NCBI GenBank assembly: GCA_016235245.1
Contig: JACRLO010000019.1
Coordinates: 48,692 to 112,691, forward strand
Length of the DNA stretch: 64,000 nt
Reading direction: 5' to 3'
Source of the DNA: Nitrospirota bacterium
GTDB taxonomy: Bacteria > Nitrospirota > Thermodesulfovibrionia > Thermodesulfovibrionales > UBA6898
A program made the translations under genes and the position numbers. Every line of letters starts with the position of its first letter. The stretch's first letter is position 1. The notes beneath the pieces were generated by a model. It searched no databases. It was not told the DNA's origin and was given only the letters and a program-made list of their open reading frames with translations. Below, one piece after another: positions 17,324 to 25,466 of this stretch.

Positions 17324-17536
17324 CACCGCTTTCAACCAGACGCGGAACAAGCTCGGCGTGTTTTCAGTCGTGTTTGCCCGCGCTTGTTACGGCCAGCGTG
17401 TCTGCCGGACATGGCACAGAACTTACGAGGTGAAAGCCCCCGTGCCAGGTAGAAGCAGAGCCGAAGGCAAGGAGAAGGGCACCAACAGCAGGCGCCTTCA
17501 GGCACAGAAGGCATAAATGCTATAGTCTCCCGCTTT
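17324..17536. other. Gene-free 213-base stretch with attC-like and intron-like text
   Basis: No gene is visible. Directly at the antitoxin stop, TAACACCGCTTTCAACCAGA resembles the left half of an integron attC site, but a matching right half (GTTRRRY core) is not found. Further on, GAGGTGAAAGCCC followed by GTAGAAGCAGAGCC and GGCAAGG resembles the 5' domain of some group II introns, without any domain V or reverse transcriptase. Both are resemblances only. Confidence 0.25.
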
Positions 17537-18091
17537 TTACGGTTTTCTGCAGATGAGCTGTGCAACTGCTTTCTTCGGGTTTTTCTTAATGCCTTCAAAG
17601 GAATGAATGATCTCCCAATCCTGAAACCATGACCGCAGTTCTCCCGGCTGAAGCAGATGATCAGGATTCTTCGGTTTTCCGAATTGGGCCTGCTCTAATG
17701 TAAAGGTCTCATACATAAGAAGACCGCCTTTCCTGATGGCTTTTCTGATAAAGGGGATGAGCGGCCGATGAAGATACCGAAAGACAAGCACTGCGCTGAA
17801 GATATCGTTTTCAAACGGATCGCTGTTTTCCCGTTCGAGATCGATATGCCTCAGTGTTACGGGAACGCCGAGCGATGCAGCTGTCTCTGCGGCCTGCTTC
17901 AGGGCCTCATCTGACCGGTCCGCAAGGACAACGGAAAAATCTCTCAAAGCGAGGACGAGGCCGTTATGGCCATCGCCGCAGGCAAGATCGAGCAGCGGAA
18001 GATCCTTCAGCCCACCAGTAAAAAGTGAGAGGTTATCCCTGAGCAGGGAGTCAGACTCAGGCGGTCCGAATGGGGCTACGGGCAGTGACAT
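17537..18091 (-). CDS. Class I SAM-dependent methyltransferase
   Basis: 184 residues, TehB-like in outline. SAM-binding motif I is LLDLACGDGHNGL (about 33-45). An acidic second strand (VVLADRS) and a post-motif segment (GGLLMYETFT) follow, typical of small-molecule methyltransferases. The substrate is unknown. It is the last gene of the leftward group with the GNAT and oxidoreductase genes, 25 bases after the GNAT stop. No strong ribosome site precedes the ATG. Confidence 0.8.
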   Translation of the reverse strand: MSLPVAPFGPPESDSLLRDNLSLFTGGLKDLPLLDLACGDGHNGLVLALRDFSVVLADRSDEALKQAAETAASLGVPVTLRHIDLERENSDPFENDIFSAVLVFRYLHRPLIPFIRKAIRKGGLLMYETFTLEQAQFGKPKNPDHLLQPGELRSWFQDWEIIHSFEGIKKNPKKAVAQLICRKP

Positions 18092-18116
18092 ACAGGCAGA
18101 AGATCATTACCCGAAA

Positions 18117-18569
18117 CTACACATTCCTGATGAGTGCATGCTCGTCGCACTCCGGGAATTTGGGACAGCGGATGCAGTCGCCCCAGATCTTCTGCGGCAG
18201 TTCTGCTTTGTCCGTATCCTTGAATCCTAATTTCTTAAAGAATTCTGGCTGGTATGTAAGGACAAAGACCCGTTTGACGCCGAGTTCTTTTGCCTCGATC
18301 AGGCAGTGTTCAACCATCTTTCTGCCGATGCCTTTTTTGTGAAACTCTTTTTTCACGGCGAGCGAGCGCACCTCGGCAAGATCATCCCAGAGCACATGAA
18401 GGGCGCTGACGCCTACGATGACCTTCTTATCCTCGGCAATCACAAAGTCCCTGAGGTTTTCATACAGTTCGTTGAGCGACCTCGGTATCATCTGCTCCTT
18501 GCGGGCGAATTCGTTTACGAGCTTCTGGATATCCCTGATATCGCTGATATGGGCCTTACGTATTTTCAA
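18117..18569 (-). CDS. GNAT N-acetyltransferase, short ArgA (N-acetylglutamate synthase)-like
   Basis: 150 residues from a TTG start at 18569, chosen because the GNAT fold begins at KIRKAHISDI and GGGGATGG lies upstream. The start lies inside the end of the preceding gene. It has the acetyl-CoA loop KKEFHKKGIGRKMVEH and a C-terminal C..CPKFPECDE cluster common in short, stand-alone N-acetylglutamate synthases of several anaerobic phyla. A role as first enzyme of arginine synthesis is likely, given argC and argH in the window. Another amino-acid acetyltransferase is possible. Confidence 0.75.
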   Translation of the reverse strand: MKIRKAHISDIRDIQKLVNEFARKEQMIPRSLNELYENLRDFVIAEDKKVIVGVSALHVLWDDLAEVRSLAVKKEFHKKGIGRKMVEHCLIEAKELGVKRVFVLTYQPEFFKKLGFKDTDKAELPQKIWGDCIRCPKFPECDEHALIRNV

Positions 18570-19098
18570 TGCAGTCCATCCCCTTTCTGACAAGCCCTCG
18601 GTTTGCCGAAAAAGCAGCCGCTTTTTTCGGGTCGGCATTGTCCTCAAATATGCTGAATATGGTTTTTTGTCTGAGCAATGCAGTTTTTGCGATAAAGGCG
18701 CCGAGCATTACCATGTTGGCCGACTTCTGATTGTCCTGATCGCCTGCAATCCGGGTTGAAGGCACCGCGACGGCAATGACGTCCTTCCTTGCTATCTTGC
18801 CCGGGATAAGCGAAGAGTCATAGAAAAGCAGGCCGTCTTTTCTGAGGCCCGGCAGGAAGCGTTCAAGTGATGCCCTGTTCATCACGATGAGGATATCCGG
18901 CGTCGTGACCACAGGAGACCCGATCATTTCGTCAGCGATGATCACGGTGCAGTTTGCTGTGCCACCGCGCATTTCAGCGCCGTATGAGGGGAACCAGGTG
19001 ACGTCCCTGCCTTCGAGCATGGCTGCCGACATGAGCATCCTGCCGAGAAAAAGTATGCCCTGTCCGCCGGAGCCTGCGATGATTATCTTCTTCTCCAA
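18556..19098 (-). CDS. korC: 2-oxoacid:ferredoxin oxidoreductase gamma subunit
   Basis: 180 residues of the POR/KOR gamma family. The GSGGQGILFLGRML N-terminus, PSYGAEMRGGTANCTV and the MLGAFIAKT stretch are all family hallmarks. It is part of an enzyme that reversibly couples 2-oxoglutarate, or another 2-oxoacid, to ferredoxin and CoA. It follows the beta subunit gene with a one-base gap. The alpha subunit and ferredoxin-like delta subunit are not found next to it. Confidence 0.88.
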   Translation of the reverse strand: MEKKIIIAGSGGQGILFLGRMLMSAAMLEGRDVTWFPSYGAEMRGGTANCTVIIADEMIGSPVVTTPDILIVMNRASLERFLPGLRKDGLLFYDSSLIPGKIARKDVIAVAVPSTRIAGDQDNQKSANMVMLGAFIAKTALLRQKTIFSIFEDNADPKKAAAFSANRGLVRKGMDCIENT

Positions 19099-19099
19099 A

Positions 19100-19849
19100 T
19101 CAGTTGCTTCCCGGGTATTTATCTTTAACCAGCCCCAGTGGGTAGGTCTGCGAGAGGGTCGTCCTGACCCATTCTGCTGCTGCCCGTGGGCTCATGCCCC
19201 AGTCAGTAGGGCAGGGTGACAGGATCTCGATCAGACTGAAGCCCTTGCCTTCGATCTGGTATCTGAAGGCCTTTTCTATGGCCTTTCTTGCGGTAACCAG
19301 GTTCTTATACGAATCAACCGCAACCCGCTGGATGTATGCGACGCCTTCAAGGGTCGAGAGGAGTTCGGAGACTTTCAGCGGATAGCCCGTGCTCTTCAGG
19401 TCCCTGCCCGTGGGCGTGGTGGTTGTTCTCTGGCCGGTGATCGTTGTCGGCGCCATCTGTCCACCGGTCATGCCATAGGTCGCGTTATTAATGAAGAAGA
19501 CCGAGAAATTCTCGCCCCTGTTGGCCGCATGGATGATTTCAGCGGTGCCGATTGCCGCAAGGTCTCCGTCTCCCTGATAGGCGAAGATGATCCTGTCAGG
19601 CATGATCCTTTTGAGCGCTGTGGCCGCGGCCGGGGGTCTGCCATGCGCTGCTTCGAGTATGTCGAAATTGAAGTAATCGTATGCAAAAACAGCGCAGCCC
19701 ACAGGCGCTATGCCGATGACCTTCTCCCGGATGCCGAGCGCATCGATACATTCTGCAATAAGCCTGTGCACGAGGCTGTGGCCGCAGCCGGGACAGTACC
19801 GGAATGCATCCGGTTTCAGACTCCTGGGTCGCTCAAATACTTTTTTCAC
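19100..19849 (-). CDS. korB: 2-oxoacid:ferredoxin oxidoreductase beta subunit (TPP-binding)
   Basis: 249 residues. The RYCPGCGHSLVHRL N-terminus, the thiamine diphosphate-binding GDGDLAAIGTAEIIHAANRG with NNATYGMTGGQ, and the late PTDWGMSP segment mark it as the beta subunit of a KOR-like enzyme. The start overlaps the end of the diguanylate cyclase gene upstream by 17 bases. Substrate choice between 2-oxoglutarate and branched-chain or aromatic 2-oxoacids cannot be decided from this alone. The alpha subunit should be encoded elsewhere. Confidence 0.9.
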   Translation of the reverse strand: MKKVFERPRSLKPDAFRYCPGCGHSLVHRLIAECIDALGIREKVIGIAPVGCAVFAYDYFNFDILEAAHGRPPAAATALKRIMPDRIIFAYQGDGDLAAIGTAEIIHAANRGENFSVFFINNATYGMTGGQMAPTTITGQRTTTTPTGRDLKSTGYPLKVSELLSTLEGVAYIQRVAVDSYKNLVTARKAIEKAFRYQIEGKGFSLIEILSPCPTDWGMSPRAAAEWVRTTLSQTYPLGLVKDKYPGSN

Positions 19850-21227
19850 GCACGTTTCCCTGGTAACAGACTATGGTATTTCTGCCCGCAGTTTTTGCTG
19901 CGTACATGGCGCTGTCTGCAGCATTGAGCAGGTCCTTTGCCGTGGATGCATTCTGCGGAAACGAGGCGACGCCGCCGCTTACCGTTATATTCACTGTCTC
20001 CGTGGCATTGATTTTTATCTCTGTCTCCCGCACTGACTGTAATATTCTTCCGGCAAGGGTGATCGCTTCATCTTCTGCCGTGTTCGGCAGTATGATAACA
20101 AACTCCTCGCCTCCATACCTTACCACAACGTCCGTTTCTCTCGAAACCGACTTGAAGATCCTGGCAAGTTCCTGAAGCACCTCGTCTCCTGCCTGGTGAC
20201 CGTAGGTGTCGTTCAGGCGCTTGAAGTTATCAATGTCAAAAAGCATGAGCGAAAACGAACTGCCGTACCGTTTCGTCCTCGATATTTCAAGATCGAGATA
20301 GCGGTAAAAATATCTGCTGTTAAAGAGCCCGGTGAGGCCGTCGGTTATCGAGAGCCGTTTTGTTTCCTGGAAGAGCTTGATCTTGTCGATGATATGGGAT
20401 ACGTGGTTGCCGACCAGTGAGAGGAGTGCCGCAAAATCAAAATCCATCTCCCTGTTCACCCTGCTGGCCAGAAAGAGCAGGCCTATTGCCTTTTGGCTGG
20501 ATAGAAGCGGTATGGCAACAATAAAGACAAAGCCTTCCTCTCGCAGCACCGGGACCCTCGAGATGGCCGTACGCTCAACAATATACATCGGCTCCTGTAT
20601 CCTGAGGGCATCGTGGCAGATGGTTTCAATGCCTCCGGCAAGGATAAAGTTCTGCAGATCCGGGGAAAGGCCTTTGCTCGTCTTCAGTTTGAGTCGCTCG
20701 TCTTCGCTCATCATCAGGAAGCCTGTATGAAAGTCTGTGATGAGAAGGACTTTTTCGATCAGGTCCTCCATCACCAGGTCCATATTTTCTGATGAGATAA
20801 AGGCGCTTGAAAGGGTATTGATGATGATCAGTTCCTTGTTTCTTTTCAGGAGCTCTTTTTCGAGTCTGATGAAGTTCGTGATGTCCTTGATTACAATCCT
20901 GATAAGATAGGTTATGCCGGAATGCCTGAACGGGAGGATCAGCACCTCAAAATGCCTGTTATGAAAGACGATCCTCTCAAAATCCTCCGAGCCTGAGGAG
21001 AAGGACTGGGAGATTTTAACGGAAAGCCCGTCAAGCAGGGTTATTTCATTAAAGTTCTTGTCGATCACCGCATCTCTATCCATCCCAATGAGCGTAAAAA
21101 AACTCAGGTTGGCATCAAGGACGGTGCCGTCGGACCTCAGGATAATAAAAGGGTCGGGTATGAGATCCAGAGAGATGAACTCTGCCTGGTCCTTGTGAGC
21201 GTTTTTATCAGTGGAGACAATCTTCAT
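19833..21227 (-). CDS. Diguanylate cyclase with PAS and GAF sensor domains
   Basis: 464 residues, soluble. A PAS domain (about 18-125), a GAF domain (about 140-290) and a GGDEF domain (about 300-455) are visible. The active site reads GGEEF, and an inhibitory RxxD (RETD) lies five residues before it, so it should be an active, feedback-inhibited c-di-GMP synthase. The start (MKIVSTDKN) follows ATAAGGC. It overlaps korB by 17 bases, which places a signalling gene at the head of a metabolic operon. Confidence 0.9.
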   Translation of the reverse strand: MKIVSTDKNAHKDQAEFISLDLIPDPFIILRSDGTVLDANLSFFTLIGMDRDAVIDKNFNEITLLDGLSVKISQSFSSGSEDFERIVFHNRHFEVLILPFRHSGITYLIRIVIKDITNFIRLEKELLKRNKELIIINTLSSAFISSENMDLVMEDLIEKVLLITDFHTGFLMMSEDERLKLKTSKGLSPDLQNFILAGGIETICHDALRIQEPMYIVERTAISRVPVLREEGFVFIVAIPLLSSQKAIGLLFLASRVNREMDFDFAALLSLVGNHVSHIIDKIKLFQETKRLSITDGLTGLFNSRYFYRYLDLEISRTKRYGSSFSLMLFDIDNFKRLNDTYGHQAGDEVLQELARIFKSVSRETDVVVRYGGEEFVIILPNTAEDEAITLAGRILQSVRETEIKINATETVNITVSGGVASFPQNASTAKDLLNAADSAMYAAKTAGRNTIVCYQGNVREKSI

Positions 21228-21393
21228 GCCTTATTTGCTTCTTTACATTCGTTATGGTTTTCACCTGTTATTATTCTATTTTATTTCCAATAGCGCAATA
21301 GTATTTTATCGGGACAGCCATTCCGCGTTTATGAAGCTATTTCTATATAAACCATCTTTCAATCCGTATGGTTAGGGTGAAAGAGTAAAGGCG

Positions 21394-21423
21394 TTGCATT
21401 TTTGTACGTGCCATTGCTATAAT
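21394..21423 (+). promoter_or_regulatory. Strong extended -10 promoter of rimP-nusA-recG
   Basis: TTGCAT (21394-21399), 18 bases, then TGCTATAAT with a perfect TATAAT at 21418-21423. The predicted start, near 21430, gives a leader of about 65 bases that contains the hairpin described next. Confidence 0.7.
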
Positions 21424-21463
21424 CCAGATACGTAATTTTTTCAGTCTGGCGAAGTAAATTAAG

Positions 21464-21494
21464 AAGAGTGGGCTTTCCCGCTCTTTTGTTTTCT
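21464..21494 (+). terminator. Attenuator-like hairpin directly before rimP
   Basis: AAGAGTGGG pairs with CCCGCTCTT (one T-G wobble) around a four-base loop and is followed by a T-rich tail. It ends just at the rimP ATG. It has the form of an intrinsic terminator in the leader of a gene it should not end, so attenuation of the rimP-nusA operon is likely. RimP leaders with such structures are known in other bacteria. Confidence 0.6.
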
Positions 21495-21959
21495 ATGGAA
21501 GAAATACAGGAAAAGATAGCGGCGTTGGCAGAATCCATTGCGGAGCAGCATGGGATTCGGGTCTATGACGTGGAGATCGTGGGCAATGCGAGGAATCCTT
21601 TTGTGAGGGTTTACCTTGACAAGGAAGAAGGGGTTTCTCTCGATGAGTGCGCGAAATTCAGCAGGTCGCTTTCTGCGCTGATCGACGTAGAGGATCCGAT
21701 ACCGACGGCCTTTGTGCTGGAGGTTTCCTCCCCGGGGCTCGACCGGCAGTTGAAGAAGCTGAGACATTATGAACAGTCAAAGGGTAAGCTGGCTAAGGTG
21801 GTACTGAAGAAAAAGTCTGCAGATGGACAGAATGTGCTCATCGGCAGGATTATGGATGTTCAGGGCGACATGATAACCCTGATAACCGGGGACGAGCAGA
21901 AGCTGTTCCTACCCTTTGATGCCATCTCTCGGGCAAGATTGGAGATAGAACTGAAATGA
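21495..21959 (+). CDS. rimP: Ribosome maturation factor RimP
   Basis: 154 residues, normal for the family. RimP helps assemble the 30S subunit. Visible landmarks are the N-terminal HGIRVYDVEIVG strand, RVYLDKEEGVSLDECAKFSR and EVSSPGLDRQLKK. I chose the ATG at 21495 because it matches the family's N-terminus. It has no Shine-Dalgarno, since the upstream bases are the T-tail of the hairpin. A GTG at 21468 inside the hairpin is an alternative. It overlaps nusA by 4 bases. Confidence 0.93.
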   Translation: MEEIQEKIAALAESIAEQHGIRVYDVEIVGNARNPFVRVYLDKEEGVSLDECAKFSRSLSALIDVEDPIPTAFVLEVSSPGLDRQLKKLRHYEQSKGKLAKVVLKKKSADGQNVLIGRIMDVQGDMITLITGDEQKLFLPFDAISRARLEIELK

Positions 21960-23077
21960 CAAAAGAACTGTGCCATGTAATTGAACAGATAAGCAGGGAA
22001 AAGGGCATCTCGAAGGAGATCATGATAGAGGCTCTGGAGTCGGCGCTGCTCTCCGCCATGAGGAAAAAATATGGCGGCAGGACAAATATTCATCTGACTA
22101 TTGACCGGAAAAAGTGTGATATCCGGGTCTATGAGACGAAGCTGGTGGCTGCGGAAGTGGCTGACCCTGACCAGGAGGTCTCGGTCAAAGACGCCCAGGC
22201 TATCGATCCGGAGAAGAAGGAAGGCGATTCTATAGACTTCCCTCTCGATCTCCATGACCTGGGCAGAATAGCTGCACAGACTGCGAAGCAGGTCATATTC
22301 CAGAGGGTGCGTGAGGCAGAGCGCGATGTCATCTTCAGCGAGTTCAAGGACAGGACCGGCCAGATCGTGAGCGGCTCTGTTATGAGAAAAGAGAAGGGCG
22401 CATACTTCATCAATCTTGGCAAGACAGAGGCATACCTTGCGATCAAGGACACGCTGCCGACCGAGAACCTGAAGCGCGGAGATGTTGTTAAGGCGATTGT
22501 TGAAGAGGTCAAGATCACCTCAAAAGGTCCCGAGATTATTATCAGCAGGACATCGCCCCAATTTGTCGGCGAACTGTTCAGAATGGAAGTGCCTGAGATC
22601 AGCGAAGGCCTTGTTATCATAAAGAGTATTGTCCGCGAGCCCGGAGAACGCACAAAGATTGCTGTCACCTCAAAGGACACTGCGGTTGATCCGGTCGGCT
22701 CATGCGTCGGCATGAAGGGAACCCGGGTGCAGGCCATAGTCCGTGAACTCAGGGGTGAGAGGATCGACATTATTCCCTGGACCGATGAACCGAGGACGCT
22801 CATTGCCCGTGCGCTCAGCCCGGCAAGCGTCGAGAAGATCGGCGTCAACGAGGATGACAAGACCGCAATGGTAGTCGTCAACGACCAGCAGCTCTCCCTT
22901 GCGATCGGCAAGAAGGGCCAGAACGTGAGACTTGCGATGAAGCTCACCGGCTGGGATATTGATATCATCAGCGATACGGAATATTCAAAAATACGCCTGG
23001 AAGAGACAGATAAGGCTCTTGAGGATTCCATGAAAAAGGAATCCCAGAAAAAAGAGACGCCATCTGTCGATGCCTGA
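21956..23077 (+). CDS. nusA: Transcription elongation/termination factor NusA
   Basis: 373 residues with the standard plan: N-terminal RNA polymerase-binding domain (EALESALLSAMRKKYG), S1 domain (about 130-200) and two KH domains (GMKGTRVQAIVRELRGERIDI; AIGKKGQNVRLAMKLTGWDI). It has a short charged tail and lacks the acidic repeats of the E. coli protein. The ATG overlaps the rimP stop. The next gene is recG, overlapping by 8 bases, where infB is usually found. Confidence 0.96.
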   Translation: MTKELCHVIEQISREKGISKEIMIEALESALLSAMRKKYGGRTNIHLTIDRKKCDIRVYETKLVAAEVADPDQEVSVKDAQAIDPEKKEGDSIDFPLDLHDLGRIAAQTAKQVIFQRVREAERDVIFSEFKDRTGQIVSGSVMRKEKGAYFINLGKTEAYLAIKDTLPTENLKRGDVVKAIVEEVKITSKGPEIIISRTSPQFVGELFRMEVPEISEGLVIIKSIVREPGERTKIAVTSKDTAVDPVGSCVGMKGTRVQAIVRELRGERIDIIPWTDEPRTLIARALSPASVEKIGVNEDDKTAMVVVNDQQLSLAIGKKGQNVRLAMKLTGWDIDIISDTEYSKIRLEETDKALEDSMKKESQKKETPSVDA

Positions 23078-25142
23078 CAGCACAGGACTCTCCCTCCAAT
23101 TCGTAAAAGGAGTCGGGCCGCATAAGGCCCGGCTTTTTGCAAGTCTCGGTATCAGCACCATCGCAGACGCATTCCATTATCTCCCTTTTCGTTACGAAGA
23201 CCGTTCAAACCTCAAGCCTATCACGGACCTTCAGCCTGACAGCAGGGAGACCGTTTCAGGGACTATTGTTTCACTCAAGGCGAAGGGCAACAGGCTCGGC
23301 ATTCTGGAAGCGGTGCTCACTGACGGGGCAGGATATCTGAAGATCACATGGTTTAATCAGCCCTTCTTAAAGAAAACCTTTAAGATGGGCCAGTCCATTG
23401 TCGTCAGCGGCACGGTAAAACGGAACACCAGGGATATGCCGCATCTGATGATGGAAAGTCCGGAGTATGAGACACTGCCAGAGGATGCTGATGCCCTTAT
23501 CCATACCTGCAGAGTCGTCCCCTTTTACCATCTTACCGAAGGCATCAGCCAGAAGCAGTTCAGGAAGCTCATGTTTTCGATTATCCAGGAGTATGCGGTG
23601 CATCTTCGGGATCCTCTGCCCTCAGATGTCCTTTCGAGGAATGATCTGCCTGCACTTCAGGAGAGTATCCGGCAGTTGCACTTCCCCGGCAATACCGAAA
23701 ACCTTGCCGACCTCAACAGCGGCAGGACCAGATATCACCGCAGAATCATATTCGATGAGTTCTTTCTTTTCGGGCTTGGTCTTGCCGTGCTCAGGGATAC
23801 TGCCGGACGGGAAAAAGGGATCAGTTTCAGGCCGATGGGAGACCTCAGAAAGGCTCTTCTGGAGCAGCTTCCCTTTGAACTTACTTCAGCACAGAAACGG
23901 GTCATGGACGAGATCGGCAGGGACATGCGTAAGTCCAGCCCCATGAACCGTCTTATCCAGGGTGATGTCGGCTGCGGCAAGACTGTTGTAGCTCTTTCTG
24001 CCATGCTCGATGCGGTAGAATCAGGGTATCAGGCAGTGCTCATGGCTCCGACAGAGATCCTTGCGGAACAGCATTACATCAATATATGCGGGCTGATCGG
24101 TCAGCTCGGCCTCAGCGTGCAGTTGATGACCGGAGGCTCGAAAAAGCAGGCTTCAGCGGACGCATCTGCTTCCGACATTATTATCGGCACCCATGCGCTG
24201 ATTCAGGAGAAGGTGAAGCTCAGGAAGCTGGGGCTTGCGGTGATCGACGAGCAGCACAAGTTTGGTGTCATGCAAAGGGCGGTTCTCAGAAAAAAGGGCA
24301 TGAACCCCGATGTCCTGGTGATGACCGCGACGCCGATCCCGAGGTCTCTCGCCCTTACCCTGTATGGCGACCTTGACTGTTCCGTAATCGATGAACTCCC
24401 TCCCAAAAGAAAGCCTGCGCACACCTCCTGGATGGAAGCTTCGAAGAAGGATGAGATCTATGAACTTCTCAGGCAGGAACTGAGCAGGGGAAGGCAGGCC
24501 TATGTGGTGTACCCTGCCATAGAAGAGTCCGAGAAGATGAAACTGAAAACAGCGCAACAGGGCAAAGAGGCATTTTCCCAAAAGTTTCCCGAGTTCAGGG
24601 TCGGGCTTATGCACGGCAGGATGAAGACCGAAGAGCGTGCAGCCGCGATGGGTCTTTTTAAAAATAAGGAGATCGATATCCTGGTGAGTACAACCGTAAT
24701 CGAGGTGGGTGTGGATGTCCCCAATGCCTCGCTCATGCTGATCGTGCATGCCGAGCGTTTTGGCCTGAGCCAGCTGCACCAGCTGCGGGGGAGGGTCGGA
24801 AGAGGCGCTGACGATTCATACTGTATCCTGATCGCATATTGTCCCATTGGTGAAGATGCCCGGCGCCGTCTGGATATTATGGTGAGGACCAATGACGGCT
24901 TCCGGATTGCGGAGGAGGACCTCGAGATCAGGGGGCCGGGGGAGTTTCTGGGAACGCGCCAGGCAGGGCTGCCTGAGCTGAGGAATGCGAATATTATTCG
25001 GGATGCGGCCATACTTGAGGCGGCAAAAAATGAGGCTGCTGTCATCATCGAAAAGGACGCCGGACTCAAAGAATTACCTTTTCTAAAAGAACATCTTGAT
25101 GTATTCTGGAAAGGAAGAGTTGACTTCTTCAAGACAGGGTAG
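23070..25142 (+). CDS. recG: ATP-dependent DNA helicase RecG
   Basis: 690 residues, full length. RecG remodels stalled forks and Holliday junctions. The N-terminal wedge domain begins with SLQFVKGVGPHKARLFASLG. Helicase motif I is QGDVGCGKTVVAL, motif II is DEQH (VIDEQHKFGV), and the QLHQLRGRVGRG motif VI and TRQAGLPE TRG-type end are intact. The start lies inside the nusA end, so the two are co-translated. It should be in the same transcript as the genes up to the prepilin peptidase. Confidence 0.97.
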   Translation: MPDSTGLSLQFVKGVGPHKARLFASLGISTIADAFHYLPFRYEDRSNLKPITDLQPDSRETVSGTIVSLKAKGNRLGILEAVLTDGAGYLKITWFNQPFLKKTFKMGQSIVVSGTVKRNTRDMPHLMMESPEYETLPEDADALIHTCRVVPFYHLTEGISQKQFRKLMFSIIQEYAVHLRDPLPSDVLSRNDLPALQESIRQLHFPGNTENLADLNSGRTRYHRRIIFDEFFLFGLGLAVLRDTAGREKGISFRPMGDLRKALLEQLPFELTSAQKRVMDEIGRDMRKSSPMNRLIQGDVGCGKTVVALSAMLDAVESGYQAVLMAPTEILAEQHYINICGLIGQLGLSVQLMTGGSKKQASADASASDIIIGTHALIQEKVKLRKLGLAVIDEQHKFGVMQRAVLRKKGMNPDVLVMTATPIPRSLALTLYGDLDCSVIDELPPKRKPAHTSWMEASKKDEIYELLRQELSRGRQAYVVYPAIEESEKMKLKTAQQGKEAFSQKFPEFRVGLMHGRMKTEERAAAMGLFKNKEIDILVSTTVIEVGVDVPNASLMLIVHAERFGLSQLHQLRGRVGRGADDSYCILIAYCPIGEDARRRLDIMVRTNDGFRIAEEDLEIRGPGEFLGTRQAGLPELRNANIIRDAAILEAAKNEAAVIIEKDAGLKELPFLKEHLDVFWKGRVDFFKTG

Positions 25143-25154
25143 CGGAGGCGAGGC

Positions 25155-25466
25155 ATGAAGAAAATAATAGACGATTTCAGAAGAGGGCTGGAGAGGCTGC
25201 GCTGGTTTGCGACCGTGTTTGCCGAGCGCCTGAAGATCGAGATAGCGATATTCAGGCTTCTCTATGAATCTGACAGGATCGTCAAGACCAGAGGAGAACT
25301 TCTGAGAAAGATCGGCGAACGCGTCATGGAACTGAAGGACCAGCAGGACAAGAACATTCTGAAAGATTCGGTCGTAGCAGAGGCAGTGGCTGAGATCGGC
25401 AAGCTTGAAAAGACTATCGATGACCTCAAAACCAGGGTCGCTGAGATGGGCAGGGTTTCGGAGTAG
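25155..25466 (+). CDS. Small coiled-coil protein of unknown function
   Basis: 103 residues, highly charged, predicted almost wholly alpha-helical with heptad-like patterns (about 45-98, KIGERVMELKDQQDKNI and EKTIDDLKTRVAEM). No signal peptide or membrane segment. It sits 12 bases after recG and touches the GTG of the prepilin peptidase gene. I do not recognise a family; the length and helices are reminiscent of ZapA-like or phasin-like helpers, but no motif supports either. Confidence 0.7.
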   Translation: MKKIIDDFRRGLERLRWFATVFAERLKIEIAIFRLLYESDRIVKTRGELLRKIGERVMELKDQQDKNILKDSVVAEAVAEIGKLEKTIDDLKTRVAEMGRVSE

